Origin: Mallotus nudiflorus
Lineage: Eukaryota > Streptophyta > Magnoliopsida > Malpighiales > Euphorbiaceae
Direction of reading: 5' to 3'
Assembly: GCA_947683625.1 (NCBI GenBank)
Contig: CANTUR010000904.1
Span: forward strand, 62,001 to 126,000
DNA length: 64,000 nucleotides
The first letter of the stretch is position 1. Every line of letters starts with the position of its first letter. The translations under genes were made by a program, and so were the position numbers. This document shows, piece after piece, positions 10,550 to 22,281 of the stretch. The notes under the pieces are model-generated. The model ran no database searches. It saw nothing but the letters and a program-made list of their open reading frames with translations, and had not been told where the DNA came from.

Positions 10550-13500
10550 TGTCACGACCCAAAACAGGGGCCATGACCGGCGCTAGGGAACGGGAATTCT
10601 TTCGAATCCGGAACCCGTAGCAAGCCTAAAAAATAAAATAAAAAAAATCATGCCATAATAACAGTAACAATATAATATGCAGCGGAAATAAAAAAAATCA
10701 TAATATCATAATATCATCCATATCAACTGGATTAATTCAAAACTCATCTCATCACATAAATGTATAATCTTTAATACAAATCCAGTTTCAATATAATACA
10801 TCTCTTTAAAATAAAGTACATGAAATCCAATACTTTAATTCACAACTACTGCAGTGTCTAAATAAAATAAATAAGACTCAAGTAGACAATTTACATAAAG
10901 AAGCCGGGGCGGAAGAAATCCGGCGTATCGACCTGCTACTGAGGTCTGAAGAAGTTGACTCTCCTGAAAAATAGTCAACGGAGGGGAGTCAGACCTCACT
11001 GAGTGAATTACTATAATATATATACATACACACTAAGTGATAATGCATACAATCAACAGTATATATAATATGTATATATACAGGCAATTGCACACAGATG
11101 CAATAAAAATCATTTTTATATATTTTATCTGAAAATCAACTTTTATGAAGGATCACATAGAACCCTAGAATATCGCAACCTCAGAAAGTAGTGTTAAATA
11201 ACACTCTGGCCATACAGGCTCACTTATTCCAAATATATCCACTTAATCCATATGGACAGTAGACTGGCCCCGAGACACTAAGTCAACTGAGCTCCAGCAG
11301 TCTGACTGCCAGTGTGATTGGCCCCGAGACACTTGGTCAACCGAGCTCCAGCAATCACACCCAAATCACATCTCACACATATCAATAATCATATCAAATC
11401 AATATCCACAAATAGCTAGTAATATAGCCTAAAGCTATAGGCGTACCGGTACGTACTCGGTCCTAGTGCTGCCCACTAGGTAGCACGTTCTATTGATATC
11501 CTTCATCATTAAATATAAAACATTCATTCACAAATAAATGATGCATGAATTTAAATAAAACAACAATATAAACCATATATATACCGGAAATATACCAAAA
11601 GTAAACCAGGTATATTTCAATTATATATATGTCAAATGAATTCAATCAAATTATAACTTAAGCTGGAAATATATTTAAAAACATTTTAAATATATTTTAT
11701 TCACAAAATATGCATATAATTTATTATATACCAAAAATAAACCAAAAATATACTTAATGTAAACTTAAGAAATAATCAAATTATTTATGCATATTTAATC
11801 AACATAAAACATGCATTTCTAAATCATGCATCCTAAGCATATATATATAGTATAGTAACTCACCTAATGCGCTCCACGAGACAGGTCCGACGGGCCTGGT
11901 CCACTAGCCCTCGGTCTCGGCGCAACTAAACAAGAAATGAATAACTGACATTAGAATAAACCTAACAGAAATCCTAGAATTCAATCTAGACTATTTAACA
12001 CAGAATCAAAAATTAGGGTTCGACTGGACATCACGTTTTACGAGAATTCTACCGAAAATCCGACAGAACCTCCCCTGTAAAACGGACATCTCTCTACTCA
12101 AAAGAGTAGAGCCGACCCTGCAAAGGAAATACACTTCGAAATACAAGCTCAACACAATCAAAATCCCACGGTCGGACTCCAAACTACAGTCCACCGATCG
12201 GGGTCCACAAACACAGAATAATTCTAGATATATCAAAAATATCCTTAAATCACAGAACTACATTTCATAAGTAGAAATTACATATTTAACCTTGAAACAC
12301 TATAAAAACCGATTAAAACTCATTTTATTAGAAAAATCGTATATTATATATATAATTAAAAATAATTCACGAAAAATAGTTTTAATTAGTTAAAAATACT
12401 AAATATTTTGTAGAAATCATTTTTATACCTTAAATAACTATTAAAACCAATTAAATTACATTTTTAGACAATTTAGGGTAAAATTACCAAAATACCCCTA
12501 TACATATAAATATACTTAAATTACTTCAAAAATTCACCAAAAATCATACAATTATCCAAAATTAATTTTCTCAACATATTTATCAATAATATTAATAATT
12601 AAACTCAATTAACCAATTAAATTCTAATAAAAACACATTTAACCCTAATTTCTCAAAATCACATAAACTTCAATAATTCAAAATAAATACTTAGAAATTC
12701 ATAAAAATTCCAAATAAATTCCTATAATTCATTTCAACACCTAATTCAACCATAAACTCCAATTTCATAATTTAAATAATTAATATCCGAAAATTAGAAA
12801 ATAATATTAAAATATTCAAAAATACCCAAAAATCCAAAAAATCTCCAAAAATTCTACAAAAATTTATACATGTAGATTGAACTACTAGGAACAACATTTG
12901 TGAAGGAAGTTTCCATGAATCATCCAATTCGAAGCTCAAAAAAATCGAAAACCCTAATAGGCCGAAATTGACAAAATCGAAACCTAAGCAATTCTAAACC
13001 ATTTTAGCTCAAACCAAAGCTAGAATCACACTCAACGGAGCTCAAGGAGAAGAAAGAGACTGGCGGTGTCGAAAACGGTGGCCGGAATCAACGTGATCGA
13101 CGGTGGATCGATTTTCGGCTTCTCCGACCAAAATCGATCTCCCGACGCCGGAAACGGCCTCCTCAGGCGGCGAAATTGGTCGGGGAAGACGGTGGCACAC
13201 CGGACAGCACACCCACGGTGAAGGAACAGCACGGCAGCGACCGGAAATGGAGAAGGGAGAATCGGGAGGAAGAAGAAGAAGTCGGGGGCAAAATGGTAAT
13301 TTTCCAAACTTTTTGATTTTTGACAAATATATGTATATATATATACTTTATACTATATATTAAAATAATATTAAATTACACACATCAAATATACACCACA
13401 CACATAAAAATATTAATATTTTAATAATTTATACTAAGTAAAATTAATTAAATAACAATAAAACAAATAAATACTTAATAAAATATTAGGGTAATAATAA

Positions 13501-13801
13501 ACCCTAATTAATTAATTATACACACACAGGCTTTATTTAATAATTTAAAAATATGTATGAGTTCATGCAAGTCCGTAAATACATTTAAAATAATTAATAA
13601 TACATTGTTTACGTGAAAATTTCCCCAAAAATGCAAGTCTCGGGAAAATTTTACGTAAAACACTGAAAATAATATACAGTAATTAAAATAGGTTTTAAAT
13701 ACATATCAACTCATAAAAATATCATATAATATACAGAATTTATTGACACTGTATATCCCGGTACAGTGTAAAAATATTTAAAAAAAACACGGGATATTAC
13801 A
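10550..13801 (-). repeat. Tekay element 1, 3' LTR
   Basis: It is nearly identical to 18809-22061. In sense it starts at 13801 with TGTAATATCCCG and ends at 10550. The small ORFs within it (12006-12236 and 13032-13363) also occur in the other LTR and are treated as LTR sequence. Confidence 0.95.
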
Positions 13802-13814
13802 GTCTCCCCCCCTT
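13802..13814 (-). other. Polypurine tract of Tekay element 1
   Basis: In sense AAGGGGGGGAGAC directly abuts the 3' LTR start. It primes plus-strand cDNA. Confidence 0.9.
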
Positions 13815-13848
13815 ACAAGAATTCGTCCCCGAATTCCAGAAAACAAGA

Positions 13849-14112
13849 TCAAGAAGGAAAGAGATACGGGTAAGAAGCTCGCATCTCAGCTTCAGTCTCC
13901 CACGTATGCTCTTCAACTCTGTCGCTACGCCACAGAACCTTGACCATCAGAATCTGCTTCGATCGCAACTGTCGAACTTGAAAATCAACGATCGCCACAG
14001 GTTCTTCCACAAACGTCAAATCTTCACTCACTTCTACACTATCAGGCTGTAACACGTGTGAAGGGTCTGAGATATACTTCCTCAACATCGAGATATGAAA
14101 TACTGGATGCAC
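13849..14112 (-). pseudogene. Tekay element 1 C-terminal chromodomain
   Basis: HPVFHISMLRKYISDPSHV leads into PVAIVDFQVRQLRSKQ, VKVLWRSDRVEEHTWE and ETEAEMRASYPYLF. This is the form of the integrase-linked chromodomain of Tekay/Del elements, thought to guide integration to particular chromatin. A TAG at 14113-14115 separates it from the integrase body. Confidence 0.85.
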
Positions 14113-14115
14113 CTA

Positions 14116-15510
14116 TGACATACTCGGAGGCAAATCCAACCGATATGCAACAGTGCCAACTCTCTCCAGAATCTCAAACGGTCCAATGTATCTCGGTGCT
14201 AACTTACCCTTCCTGCCAAATCTCATCACACCCTTCATCAGAGATACCTTCAGAAAAACGAAATCTCCAACCTAAAACTCCACATCTCTACGCCTAGGAT
14301 CCGCATAACTCTTCTGTCTACTAACTGCGGTCTCTAATCTGCGCTTGGTCACGGCGACTTTCTCTGCAGCATCCTGAACCATCTCTGGTCCAGTCAAAGC
14401 TCTCTCACCAATCTCATCCCAACACAACGGGGATCTACACTTCCTTCCATATAACGCCTCATATGGTGCCATACCAATACTGCTATGGTAGCTGTTATTA
14501 TATGCAAACTCAACAAGCGACAAATGATCATCCCAGCTACCTCCCAAATCCAAGACACACATCCTCAACATATCTTCCAGTGTCTGGATCGTCCTCTCAG
14601 ACTGACCATCTGTCTGAGGATGAAAAGCAGTACTAAAATCCAACCTAGTGCCCATCGCTTCCTGCAACTTCTGCCAAAAATGAGAAGTAAACACCAAACC
14701 TCTATCTGACACAATGGACATAGGTACTCCATGAAGGCACACAATATGCTTCACATACAACTTCGCCAATCTAGCAACTGAATATGTGGCTTTCACAGGC
14801 AAGAAATGTGCAGACTTCATCAATCTGTCTACGATCACCTAGATGGAGTCGTATCCATCCTTCGAATGAGGTAAACCGACCACAAAATCCATAGCTATCC
14901 TTTCCCACTTCCACTCGGGAATAGGAAGAGGCTGAAGCTTCCCAGAAGGCTTCTGATGTTCAGCTTTCACTTGCTGACACGTCAAGCACTTAGCAACATA
15001 ATCGGCGACATCCTTCTTCAATCCATCCCACCAGTATAGATCTCTGATACTGTGGTACATCTTAGTAACACCTGGATGAACGCTGTAAGCTGTAGAATGT
15101 GCTTCCTCTAAAATCTCCTCTCTCAAGTCATCCACGTCAGGAACACACAATCTACCACTGATTCACAACACACCATCATCATCAAGTGTGAAATCAGTGA
15201 ACTTCCCTGCTCTGACATTCTCTGCAAGCTCTTCTAGAATAAGATCTCGGCTCTGAGCTGCTTTAATCCTATCCCTTAGTACAGATCGTACTTTAAACTG
15301 AGCTAACAGTCCACCTGATCTACTAATCTTCATTATCAGACCTTGATCCACCAACAAATGCAACTCCTGGATCAATGGTCTCCTCTCAACACCGATGTGA
15401 GCAAGACTACCTGAGGACTTCCTACTCAAGGCATCTGCTACAACATTAGCTTTACCCGGATGGTAAAGAATCTCGCAATCATAATCCTTCAACAATTCCA
15501 ACCATCTTCT
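14116..15510 (-). pseudogene. Tekay element 1 integrase
   Basis: The N-terminal zinc-binding part shows HPGVTKMYHSIRDLYWWDG and CLTCQQ, an HHCC arrangement. The catalytic core has D at about 14889 (AMDFVVGLP), D at about 14706 (SIVSDRG) and E at about 14598 (GQSERTIQ). The second Asp and the Glu are separated by 35 residues, the expected DD35E spacing. A GPF/Y-like module with GKLAPRYIGPF follows. Stops lie at 15511, 15163, 14839 and 14272. Confidence 0.9.
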
Positions 15511-15513
15511 CTA

Positions 15514-16515
15514 CCTCAAATTCAAATCTCGCTGCTGAAAAATGTACTTAAGGCTCTTGTGATCAGTAAATATCTCACAAGTCACCCCGTACAAATAATG
15601 TCTCCAAATCTTCAAAGCAAAGATCACTGCAGCCATCTCAAGATCATGTGTAGGATAGTTCTGCTCATGCTTCTTCAACTGCCTCGAAGCATAGGCTATC
15701 ACCCTTCCATTCTGCATCAACACACAACCAAGACCAATTCTAGAGGCATCACAGTAAACTGTGAACTTATCCACACTATTAGGCAAAGCTAATACTGGCG
15801 CTGTGGTCAACTTCTCCTTCAACAACTGAAAACTATTCTCACAAGCTTCTGACCACTCGAATCTAACATTCTTCTGAGTCAAGCGAGTCATAGGGGCTGC
15901 AATTCTAGAAAAATCCTACACAAACCGCCTATAATACCCGGCTAAACCCAAAAAACTCCGAATCTCAATAACAGAAGTAGGTCTAGGCCACTCAGATACT
16001 GCCTCAATCTTCTGTGGATCAACCTGAATACCTTCTTTAGACACTACGTGTCCAAGAAAAGAAACACTCTCCATCCAGAAATCACACTTCGAGAATTTAG
16101 CATAAAGCTGATGATCTCTCAGTGTCTGTAGTACAATCCTTAAATGATATACGTGCTCTTCCATACTCCTCGAATATACTAGTATATCATCAATGAAGAC
16201 TACTACAAACTGATCCACATACGGTCTGAATACTCTGTTCATTAGGTCCATAAAAGCTGCTGGTGCATTAGTCAAACTAAAAGACATCACCAGAAACTCA
16301 TAATGGCCATATCGAGTGCGAAACGTTGTCTTAGGAATATCGGATTCACTGATACGCAGCTAATGATAACCCGATCTCAAGTCAACCTTAGAAAAGAACT
16401 GTGCACCCTGTAGCTGATCAAACAAATCATCTATCCTCGGGAGAGGATACTTGTTCTTCACTGTCACCTTATTCAGCTCTCTGTAGTCAATGCACAGTCT
16501 TAGGGTACCATCCTT
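15514..16515 (-). pseudogene. Tekay element 1 reverse transcriptase and RNase H
   Basis: RT motifs follow in order: the YRELNKVTVKN region, LRSGYH (with TAG at 16360 replacing the next Gln), FVVVFIDDILVY with the catalytic Asp pair at about 16186-16191, and FLGLAGYYRRFV before TAG 15916. RNase H follows with VYCDASRIGLG (first catalytic Asp at about 15750), YASRQLKKHE and TDHKSLKYI. Catalytic residues are preserved. Only nonsense changes disable it. Confidence 0.9.
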
Positions 16516-17376
16516 CTACTTCACAAACAGGACTGGTGCACCCCAAGGAGAAACACTAGGTCTGATAAAACCTTTATCCAACAACTCTTGCAACTGCTCC
16601 TTCAACTCTCTCAACTCTGCAGGAGCCATACGATAGGGTGGCATAGATATAGGAGTAGTACCTGGTACCACATCTATACAGAACTCAATCTCTCTATGAG
16701 GTGGTAAACCTGGCAACTCCTCGGGAAAAACATCAGGAAACTCACAAGCAACAAGAACACCTGTGAGTGACAACTTCTCCACTGATGTATCCCTAACCAA
16801 TGCCAAAAACCCCTGACAACCTTTCCTCAACAACTTCCTAGCTGTAATAGCAGAAATAAGATTCTGAGGTGCTGAACTCCTATCACCAACAAACTTAAAA
16901 TCTACTTCACCAGGAATTCTGAAAGTCACCTCCTTATTCCTGCAATCTACCACGGCAAAGTGCTGAGATAGCCAATCCATTCCCAGAATAACATCAAACT
17001 CCATCACATCCAATAAAATCAAATCAGCAGGTAATTCTCTATCTCCCACGAGAACTGGATAACTAGAAAGAACAATATCGGCGTCCAAAGAATCGCTCAG
17101 AGGAGTGGCAACAGACAAAGGAAAAGCCATCCTCGAAGCTTGCCAACAAGATTTAGAAGCAAAAACAGGAGAAACAAACGAATGCGTGGCACCCGGATCA
17201 AACAAAACCCATGCATCCAGGTAACAAACAGAAACAATACCTGCCACGACTGCATTAGATGCCTGAGCATCCTGCTGAGTCAGATGGAAAACTCTGGCCT
17301 GACCTCGACCTCCCTGCTGACTGGTAGAAGCCTGGCCAACACCTCTGGCACCTCCTCTAGTACCTCTACCACGACT
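16516..17376 (-). pseudogene. Tekay element 1 protease and N-terminal RT segment
   Basis: This is the in-frame continuation of the polyprotein after the Gag stop. The retropepsin active-site region is LFDPGATHSF, with the Asp codon at about 17199; it has DPG where DSG is common, and copies E and D agree. FDVILGMDWLSQH follows, typical of chromovirus proteases. The segment then enters the RT linker with PPYRMAPAELRELKEQL and SVSPWGAPVLFVK, and stops at TAG 16516-16518. That change (AAG to TAG) is the only premature stop here not explained by C-to-T or G-to-A. Confidence 0.9.
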
Positions 17377-18609
17377 CTACTGTGGAACAAACTGAGTGGA
17401 ACTCTGATGCTGGGCTGGTGGTAACTGAAATGGCACGGGTGCTGCACTAGCAATCGACTGCTGTGGGAATCGTGGAATCTGCTGCTGCTGATACCCAGAA
17501 TAAGGACACGATCTGGCAAAATGTCCTGTCTGCCCGCATCTGAAGCATGTCAGTGGTGTCAGATAACACGGTCCCTGATGGACTCTACCACAAGTCTGAT
17601 AAACACTGGCCGCTGATCCAGAACTACGACCACTGCTACTGCTCGAAGCACTTGACCCAAATCTGAACGATCTACGCTGACCTCCACGGCCATGTCTACT
17701 GCTCCGATGCACTCGCTGCTGCTGTCTCTGACTCTGCTGAGTCGAACCTCGCTGCTGACTACTCGAACCAATATGAAAACTCGAATACGGAGTAGCCTGC
17801 GATCCACTCGACTGAACTCCCAACTGGTAATAGTCAGGCATCGCTCCCTGCCTAACTAACCTCAGCTCAATCTCCTTAGCTAGCTCAATCACAGACTCCA
17901 AAGTAAGACCTGCTGTAGGCATACCAGCAAAAGCTGAACCCAAACCAGTAACATACGTAGTAACAGCGAAATACTGATCTCGCATCAGATCCTCAGCATA
18001 TCTACCCAGACGAAGAAACTCTCGGGTATACTCCTCTACAGATCGATCTCCACGAGAAATACTGGTCAAACGGAGACGATAGCTCAAACGAAGAGGCTCT
18101 GGACAAAATCTCCTCATGAATCGCTCTCGAAATTGAGCCCAGGTCATCGTCATCATATAGGGCTGGATCATCTGAATGAACCAATCTAGGGCTAGTCCCT
18201 TAACAGACAACTCGACGATCATGATCCGCTGGTACTCGGTATGAGCAGTCCGAGTCCTAGTCTCAATCGCATGCAGAAAATCTAAAGGATCAGAAGTACC
18301 ATCAAAAGCAATCCTGCCAACTCGGGCATAGAACAAAGCTGCCTCAGGGTCAGACATACCCTGCTGATAGGCAGGCTGAACAGGCTGAACAGGCTGAACA
18401 ACTGGAGGAATAGGAACATCAAACTCAGGCTCAACAGGCTCCTCGTCCTGTAACTCTCTCTGCCTACGGCGACCTGCCGCTCCTCGAGGTCTACCTCTGC
18501 CACGACCTCTACGTCTAACTGGCTGCTCAGTAGGTAAAACCTCGTCCTGAAAGGACTCATCATCCTCGGCCTCAACGACCGGTGGAGCGACACGTGCTCG
18601 CCTCCTCAT
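17377..18609 (-). CDS. gag: Tekay element 1 Gag region, ends at an in-frame TAG
   Basis: A 410-codon open frame. Residues 1-60 are basic and low-complexity (MRRRARV, RGRGRGRPRG). Residues about 95-250 form the retrotransposon Gag capsid domain, including ALDWFIQMIQPYM and WAQFRERFMRRFCP. Residues about 285-335 are Q/S/R-rich. A CCHC zinc knuckle CFRCGQTGHFARSC is at residues 355-368 with all ligands present. The start is supported by an MRRxARV start in copies E and D and by a CAG acceptor-like site one base upstream. It ends at TAG 17377-17379 where homologues have CAG, so it is a truncated polyprotein, though Gag itself is almost complete. Gag forms the particle around element RNA. Confidence 0.9.
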   Translation of the reverse strand: MRRRARVAPPVVEAEDDESFQDEVLPTEQPVRRRGRGRGRPRGAAGRRRQRELQDEEPVEPEFDVPIPPVVQPVQPVQPAYQQGMSDPEAALFYARVGRIAFDGTSDPLDFLHAIETRTRTAHTEYQRIMIVELSVKGLALDWFIQMIQPYMMTMTWAQFRERFMRRFCPEPLRLSYRLRLTSISRGDRSVEEYTREFLRLGRYAEDLMRDQYFAVTTYVTGLGSAFAGMPTAGLTLESVIELAKEIELRLVRQGAMPDYYQLGVQSSGSQATPYSSFHIGSSSQQRGSTQQSQRQQQRVHRSSRHGRGGQRRSFRFGSSASSSSSGRSSGSAASVYQTCGRVHQGPCYLTPLTCFRCGQTGHFARSCPYSGYQQQQIPRFPQQSIASAAPVPFQLPPAQHQSSTQFVPQ

Positions 18610-18790
18610 TCTGAAAAGACAAACGGAAAGATTCAGACAAAACAGACAACGGAGGAATAACGCTGAAAACTATAGCAAGGAATACTCATCAAGACATACT
18701 CGAACCTAATACACTGCAGTAGTGACCAAAAGAAAACACAACTTTAAAACTAGGGCCACAACTCACATAACTAAGCCCTGACACAGAACT

Positions 18791-18805
18791 CCACTCTGAT
18801 ACCAA
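18791..18805 (-). other. Primer-binding site, tRNA-iMet type
   Basis: In sense TTGGTATCAGAGTGG lies three bases after the 5' LTR. It is the usual Met-tRNA complement with one C-to-T difference (AGAGC to AGAGT). Confidence 0.85.
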
Positions 18806-18808
18806 CTT

Positions 18809-21800
18809 TGTCACGACCCAAAACAGGGGCCATGACCGGCGCTAGGGAACGGGAATTCTTTCGAATCCGAAACCCGTAGCAAGCCTAAAAAATAAAATAA
18901 AAAAAAATCATGCCATAATAACAGTAACAATATAATATGCAGCGGAAATAAAAAAAATCATAATATCATAATATCATCCATATCAACTGGATTAATTCAA
19001 AACTCATCTCATCACATAAATGTATAATCTTTAATACAAATCCAGTTTCAATATAATACATCTCTTTTAAATAAAGTACATGAAATCCAATACTTTAATT
19101 CACAACTACTGCAGTGTCTAAATAAAATAAATAAGACTCAAGTAGACAATTTACATAAAGAAGCCGGGGCGGAAGAAATCCGGCGTATCGACCTGCTACT
19201 GAGGTCTGAAGAAGTTGACTCTCCTGAAAAATAGTCAACGGAGGGGAGTCAGACCTCACTGAGTGAATTACTATAATATATATACATACACACTAAGTGA
19301 TAATGCATACAATCAACAGTATATATAATATGTATATATACAGGCAATTGCACACAGATGCAATAAAAATAATTTTTATATATTTTATCTGAAAATCAAC
19401 TTTTATGAAGGATCACATAGAACCCTAGAATATCGCAACCTCAGAAAGTAGTGTTAAATAACACTCTGGCCATACAGGCTCACTTATTCCAAATATATCC
19501 ACTTAATCCATATGGACAGTAGACTGGCCCCGAGACACTAAGTCAACTGAGCTCCAGCAGTCTGACTGCCAGTGTGATTGGCCCCGAGACACTTGGTCAA
19601 CCGAGCTCCAGCAATCACACCCAAATCACATCTCACACATATCAATAATCATATCAAATCAATATCCACAAATAGCTAGTAATATAGCCTAAAGCTATAG
19701 GCGTACCGGTACGTACTCGGTCCTAGTGCTGCCCACTAGGTAGCACGTTCTATTGATATCCTTCATCATTAAATATAAAACATTCATTCACAAATAAATG
19801 ATGCATGAATTTAAATAAAACAACAATATAAACCATATATATACCGGAAATATACCAAAAGTAAACCAAGTATATTTCAATTATATATATGTCAAATGAA
19901 TTCAATCAAATTATAACTTAAGCTGGAAATATATTTAAAAACATTTTAAATATATTTTATTCACAAAATATGCATATAATTTATTATATACCAAAAATAA
20001 ACCAAAAATATACTTAATGTAAACTTAAGAAATAATCAAATTATTTATGCATATTTAATCAACATAAAACATGCATTTCTAAATCATGCATCCTAAGCAT
20101 ATATATATAGTATAGTAACTCACCTAATGCGCTCCACGAGACAGGTCCGACGGGCCTGGTCCACTAGCCCTCGGTCTCGGCGCAACTAAACAAGAAATGA
20201 ATAACTGACATTAGAATAAACCTAACAGAAATCCTAGAATTCAATCTAGACTATTTAACACAGAATCAAAAATTAGGGTTCGACTGGACATCACGTTTTA
20301 CGAGAATTCTACCGAAAATCCGACAGAACCTCCCCTGTAAAACGGACATCTCTCTACTCAAAAGAGTAGAGCCGACCCTGCAAAGGAAATACACTTCGAA
20401 ATACAAGCTCAACACAATCAAAATCCCACGGTCGGACTCCAAACTACAGTCCACCGATCGGGGTCCACAAACACAGAATAATTCTAGATATACCAAAAAT
20501 ATCCTTAAATCACAGAACTACATTTCATAAGTAGAAATTACATATTTAACCTTGAAACACTATAAAAACCGATTAAAACTCATTTTATTAGAAAAACCGT
20601 ATATTATATATATAATTAAAAATAATTCACGAAAAATAGTTTTAATTAGTTAAAAATACTAAATATTTTGTAGAAATCATTTTTATATCTTAAATAACTA
20701 TTAAAACCAATTAAATTACATTTTTAGACAATTTAGGATAAAATTACCAAAATACCCCTATACATATAAATATACTTAAATTACTTCAAAAATTCACCAA
20801 AAATCATACAATTATCCAAAATTAATTTTCTCAACATATTTATCAATAATATCAATAATTAAACTCAATTAACCAATTAAATTCTAATAAAAACACATTT
20901 AACCCTAATTTCTCAAAATCACATAAACTTCAATAATTCAAAATAAATACTTAGAAATTCATAAAAATTCCAAATAAATTCCTATAATTCATTTCAACAC
21001 CTAATTCAACCATAAACTCCAATTTCATAATTTAAATAATTAATATCCGAAAATTAGAAAATAATATTAAAATATTCAAAAATACCCAAAAATCCAAAAA
21101 ATCTCCAAAAATTCTACAAAAATTCATACATGTAGATTGAACTACTAGGAACAACATTTGTGAAGGAAGTTTCCATGAATCATCCAATTCGAAGCTCAAA
21201 AAAATCGAAAACCCTAATAGGCCGAAATTGACAAAATCGAAACCTAAGCAATTCTAAACCATTTTAGCTCAAACCAAAGCTAGAATCACACTCACCAGAG
21301 CTCAAGGAGAAGAAAGAGACCAGCGGTGTCGAAAACGATGGCCGGAATCGACGTGATCGACGGTGGATCGATTTTCGGCTTCTCCGGCCAAAATCGATCT
21401 CCCGACGCCGGAAACGGCCTCCTCAGATGGCGAAATTGGTCGGGGAAGACGGTGGCACACCGGACGGCACACCCACGGTGAAGGAATGGCACGGTAGCGA
21501 CCGGAAATGGAGAAGGGAGAATCGGGAGGAAGAAGAAGAAGTCGGGGGCAAAATGGTAATTTTCCAAACTTTTTGATTTTTGACAAATATATGTATATAT
21601 ATATACTTTATACTATATATTAAAATAATATTAAATTACACACATCAAATATACACCACACACATAAAAATATTAATATTTTAATAATTTATACTAAGTA
21701 AAATTAATTAAATAACAATAAAACAAATAAATACTTAATAAAATATTAGGGTAATAATAAACCCTAATTAATTAATTATACACACACAGGCTTTATTTAA

Positions 21801-22061
21801 TAATTTAAAAATATGTATGAGTTCATGTAAGTCCGTAAATACATTTAAAATAATTAATAATACATTGTTTACGTGAAAATTTCCCCGAAAATGCAAGTCT
21901 CGGGAAAATTTTACGCAAAACACTGAAAATAATATACAGTAATTAAAATAGGTTTTAAATACATATCAACTCATAAAAATATCATATAATATACAGAAGT
22001 TATTGACACTGTATATCCCGGTACAGTGTAAAAATATTTTAAAAAAACACGGGATATTACA
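18809..22061 (-). repeat. Tekay element 1, 5' LTR (promoter-bearing)
   Basis: In sense it starts at 22061 and ends GGGTCGTGACA at 18809. It is expected to hold the promoter and transcription start. Splice-like sites lie at about 21296 (donor GGTGAGTG), 20379 (acceptor TTTGCAG), 20123 (donor GGTGAGTT) and the 19220 region (acceptor TTTTTCAG). Confidence 0.95.
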
Positions 22062-22066
22062 CGAAC

Positions 22067-22261
22067 CCATTCTCTAATGATGGTTTCTGGGAACTTCCGT
22101 GGGATCCAATTACTGTAGAGTGTATCTCAGCTTTTATCTGAGTGGTGACTCTATCTCCATTTAGGATTCAAAGACCTAACATGTATTTTCTAGTGGGCCT
22201 TGAGCCCACATAATACCGTGGTCGCCAACACTTGGGCGTGCACTAAACCCTATTGCCTACA
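22067..22261 (+). repeat. Ogre-like 5' LTR, second part
   Basis: It continues the LTR after the nested element and its duplicated CGAAC. It matches 28625-28818, including the shared CTAACATGTATTTTCTAGTG, and ends TTGCCTACA. Confidence 0.85.
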
Positions 22262-22281
22262 GTGGCGACTCCACTAGGGAT
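22262..22281 (+). other. Primer-binding site of the Ogre-like element (tRNA-Arg type)
   Basis: GTGGCGACTCCACTAGGGAT abuts the LTR end. It resembles the tRNA-Arg site known for Ogre elements. The assignment rests on motif recall. Confidence 0.7.

Larger units (their letters stand above)
13849..18609 (-). pseudogene. gag-pol: Tekay gag-pol polyprotein, one frame with nine in-frame stops
   Basis: The frame runs from ATG 18609 to the natural TGA at 13849-13851 (1586 codons) without a shift: every open segment is in the same phase. Nine stops interrupt it, with lowest bases at 17377, 16516, 16360, 15916, 15511, 15163, 14839, 14272 and 14113. By comparison with the other copies in this window, six are CAG to TAG, one is TGG to TAG (14839), one is TGG to TGA (15163) and one is AAG to TAG (16516). 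The domain order is Gag, protease, RT, RNase H, integrase and chromodomain, as in chromoviruses. It encodes the proteins for particle formation, cDNA synthesis and integration. As it stands only Gag and fragments could be made unless stops are read through. Domains are listed separately. Confidence 0.93.
10550..22061 (-). mobile_element. Full-length Tekay/Del chromovirus (Ty3/gypsy)
   Basis: This 11.5 kb element is coded on the minus strand. Its LTRs are 10550-13801 (3') and 18809-22061 (5'), 3252 and 3253 bp, differing at about 30 places by eye, near 1%. A perfect target duplication CGAAC lies at 10545-10549 and 22062-22066. In sense the LTR runs TGTAATATCCCG...GGGTCGTGACA. A Met-tRNA-type primer site, one continuous gag-pol frame and a G-rich polypurine tract are all in place. 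The C-terminal chromodomain and the long LTR place it in the Tekay/Del clade. It is the youngest insertion here and lies within the Ogre-like 5' LTR. Confidence 0.96.

Noticed and set aside
12006..12236. 76-codon LTR ORF as a real gene (also 20266-20496, 36809-37024)
   Set aside because: The peptide recurs only because the LTR recurs and it coincides with a conserved hairpin and exon-like block. It is kept as a testable alternative in the hairpin finding, not as a CDS.
13032..13363. ORFs on both strands in the GC-rich LTR block (also 21292-21586 and 56093-56450)
   Set aside because: Overlapping frames on both strands of a GC-rich leader block, with no domain. Best read as untranslated LTR sequence.
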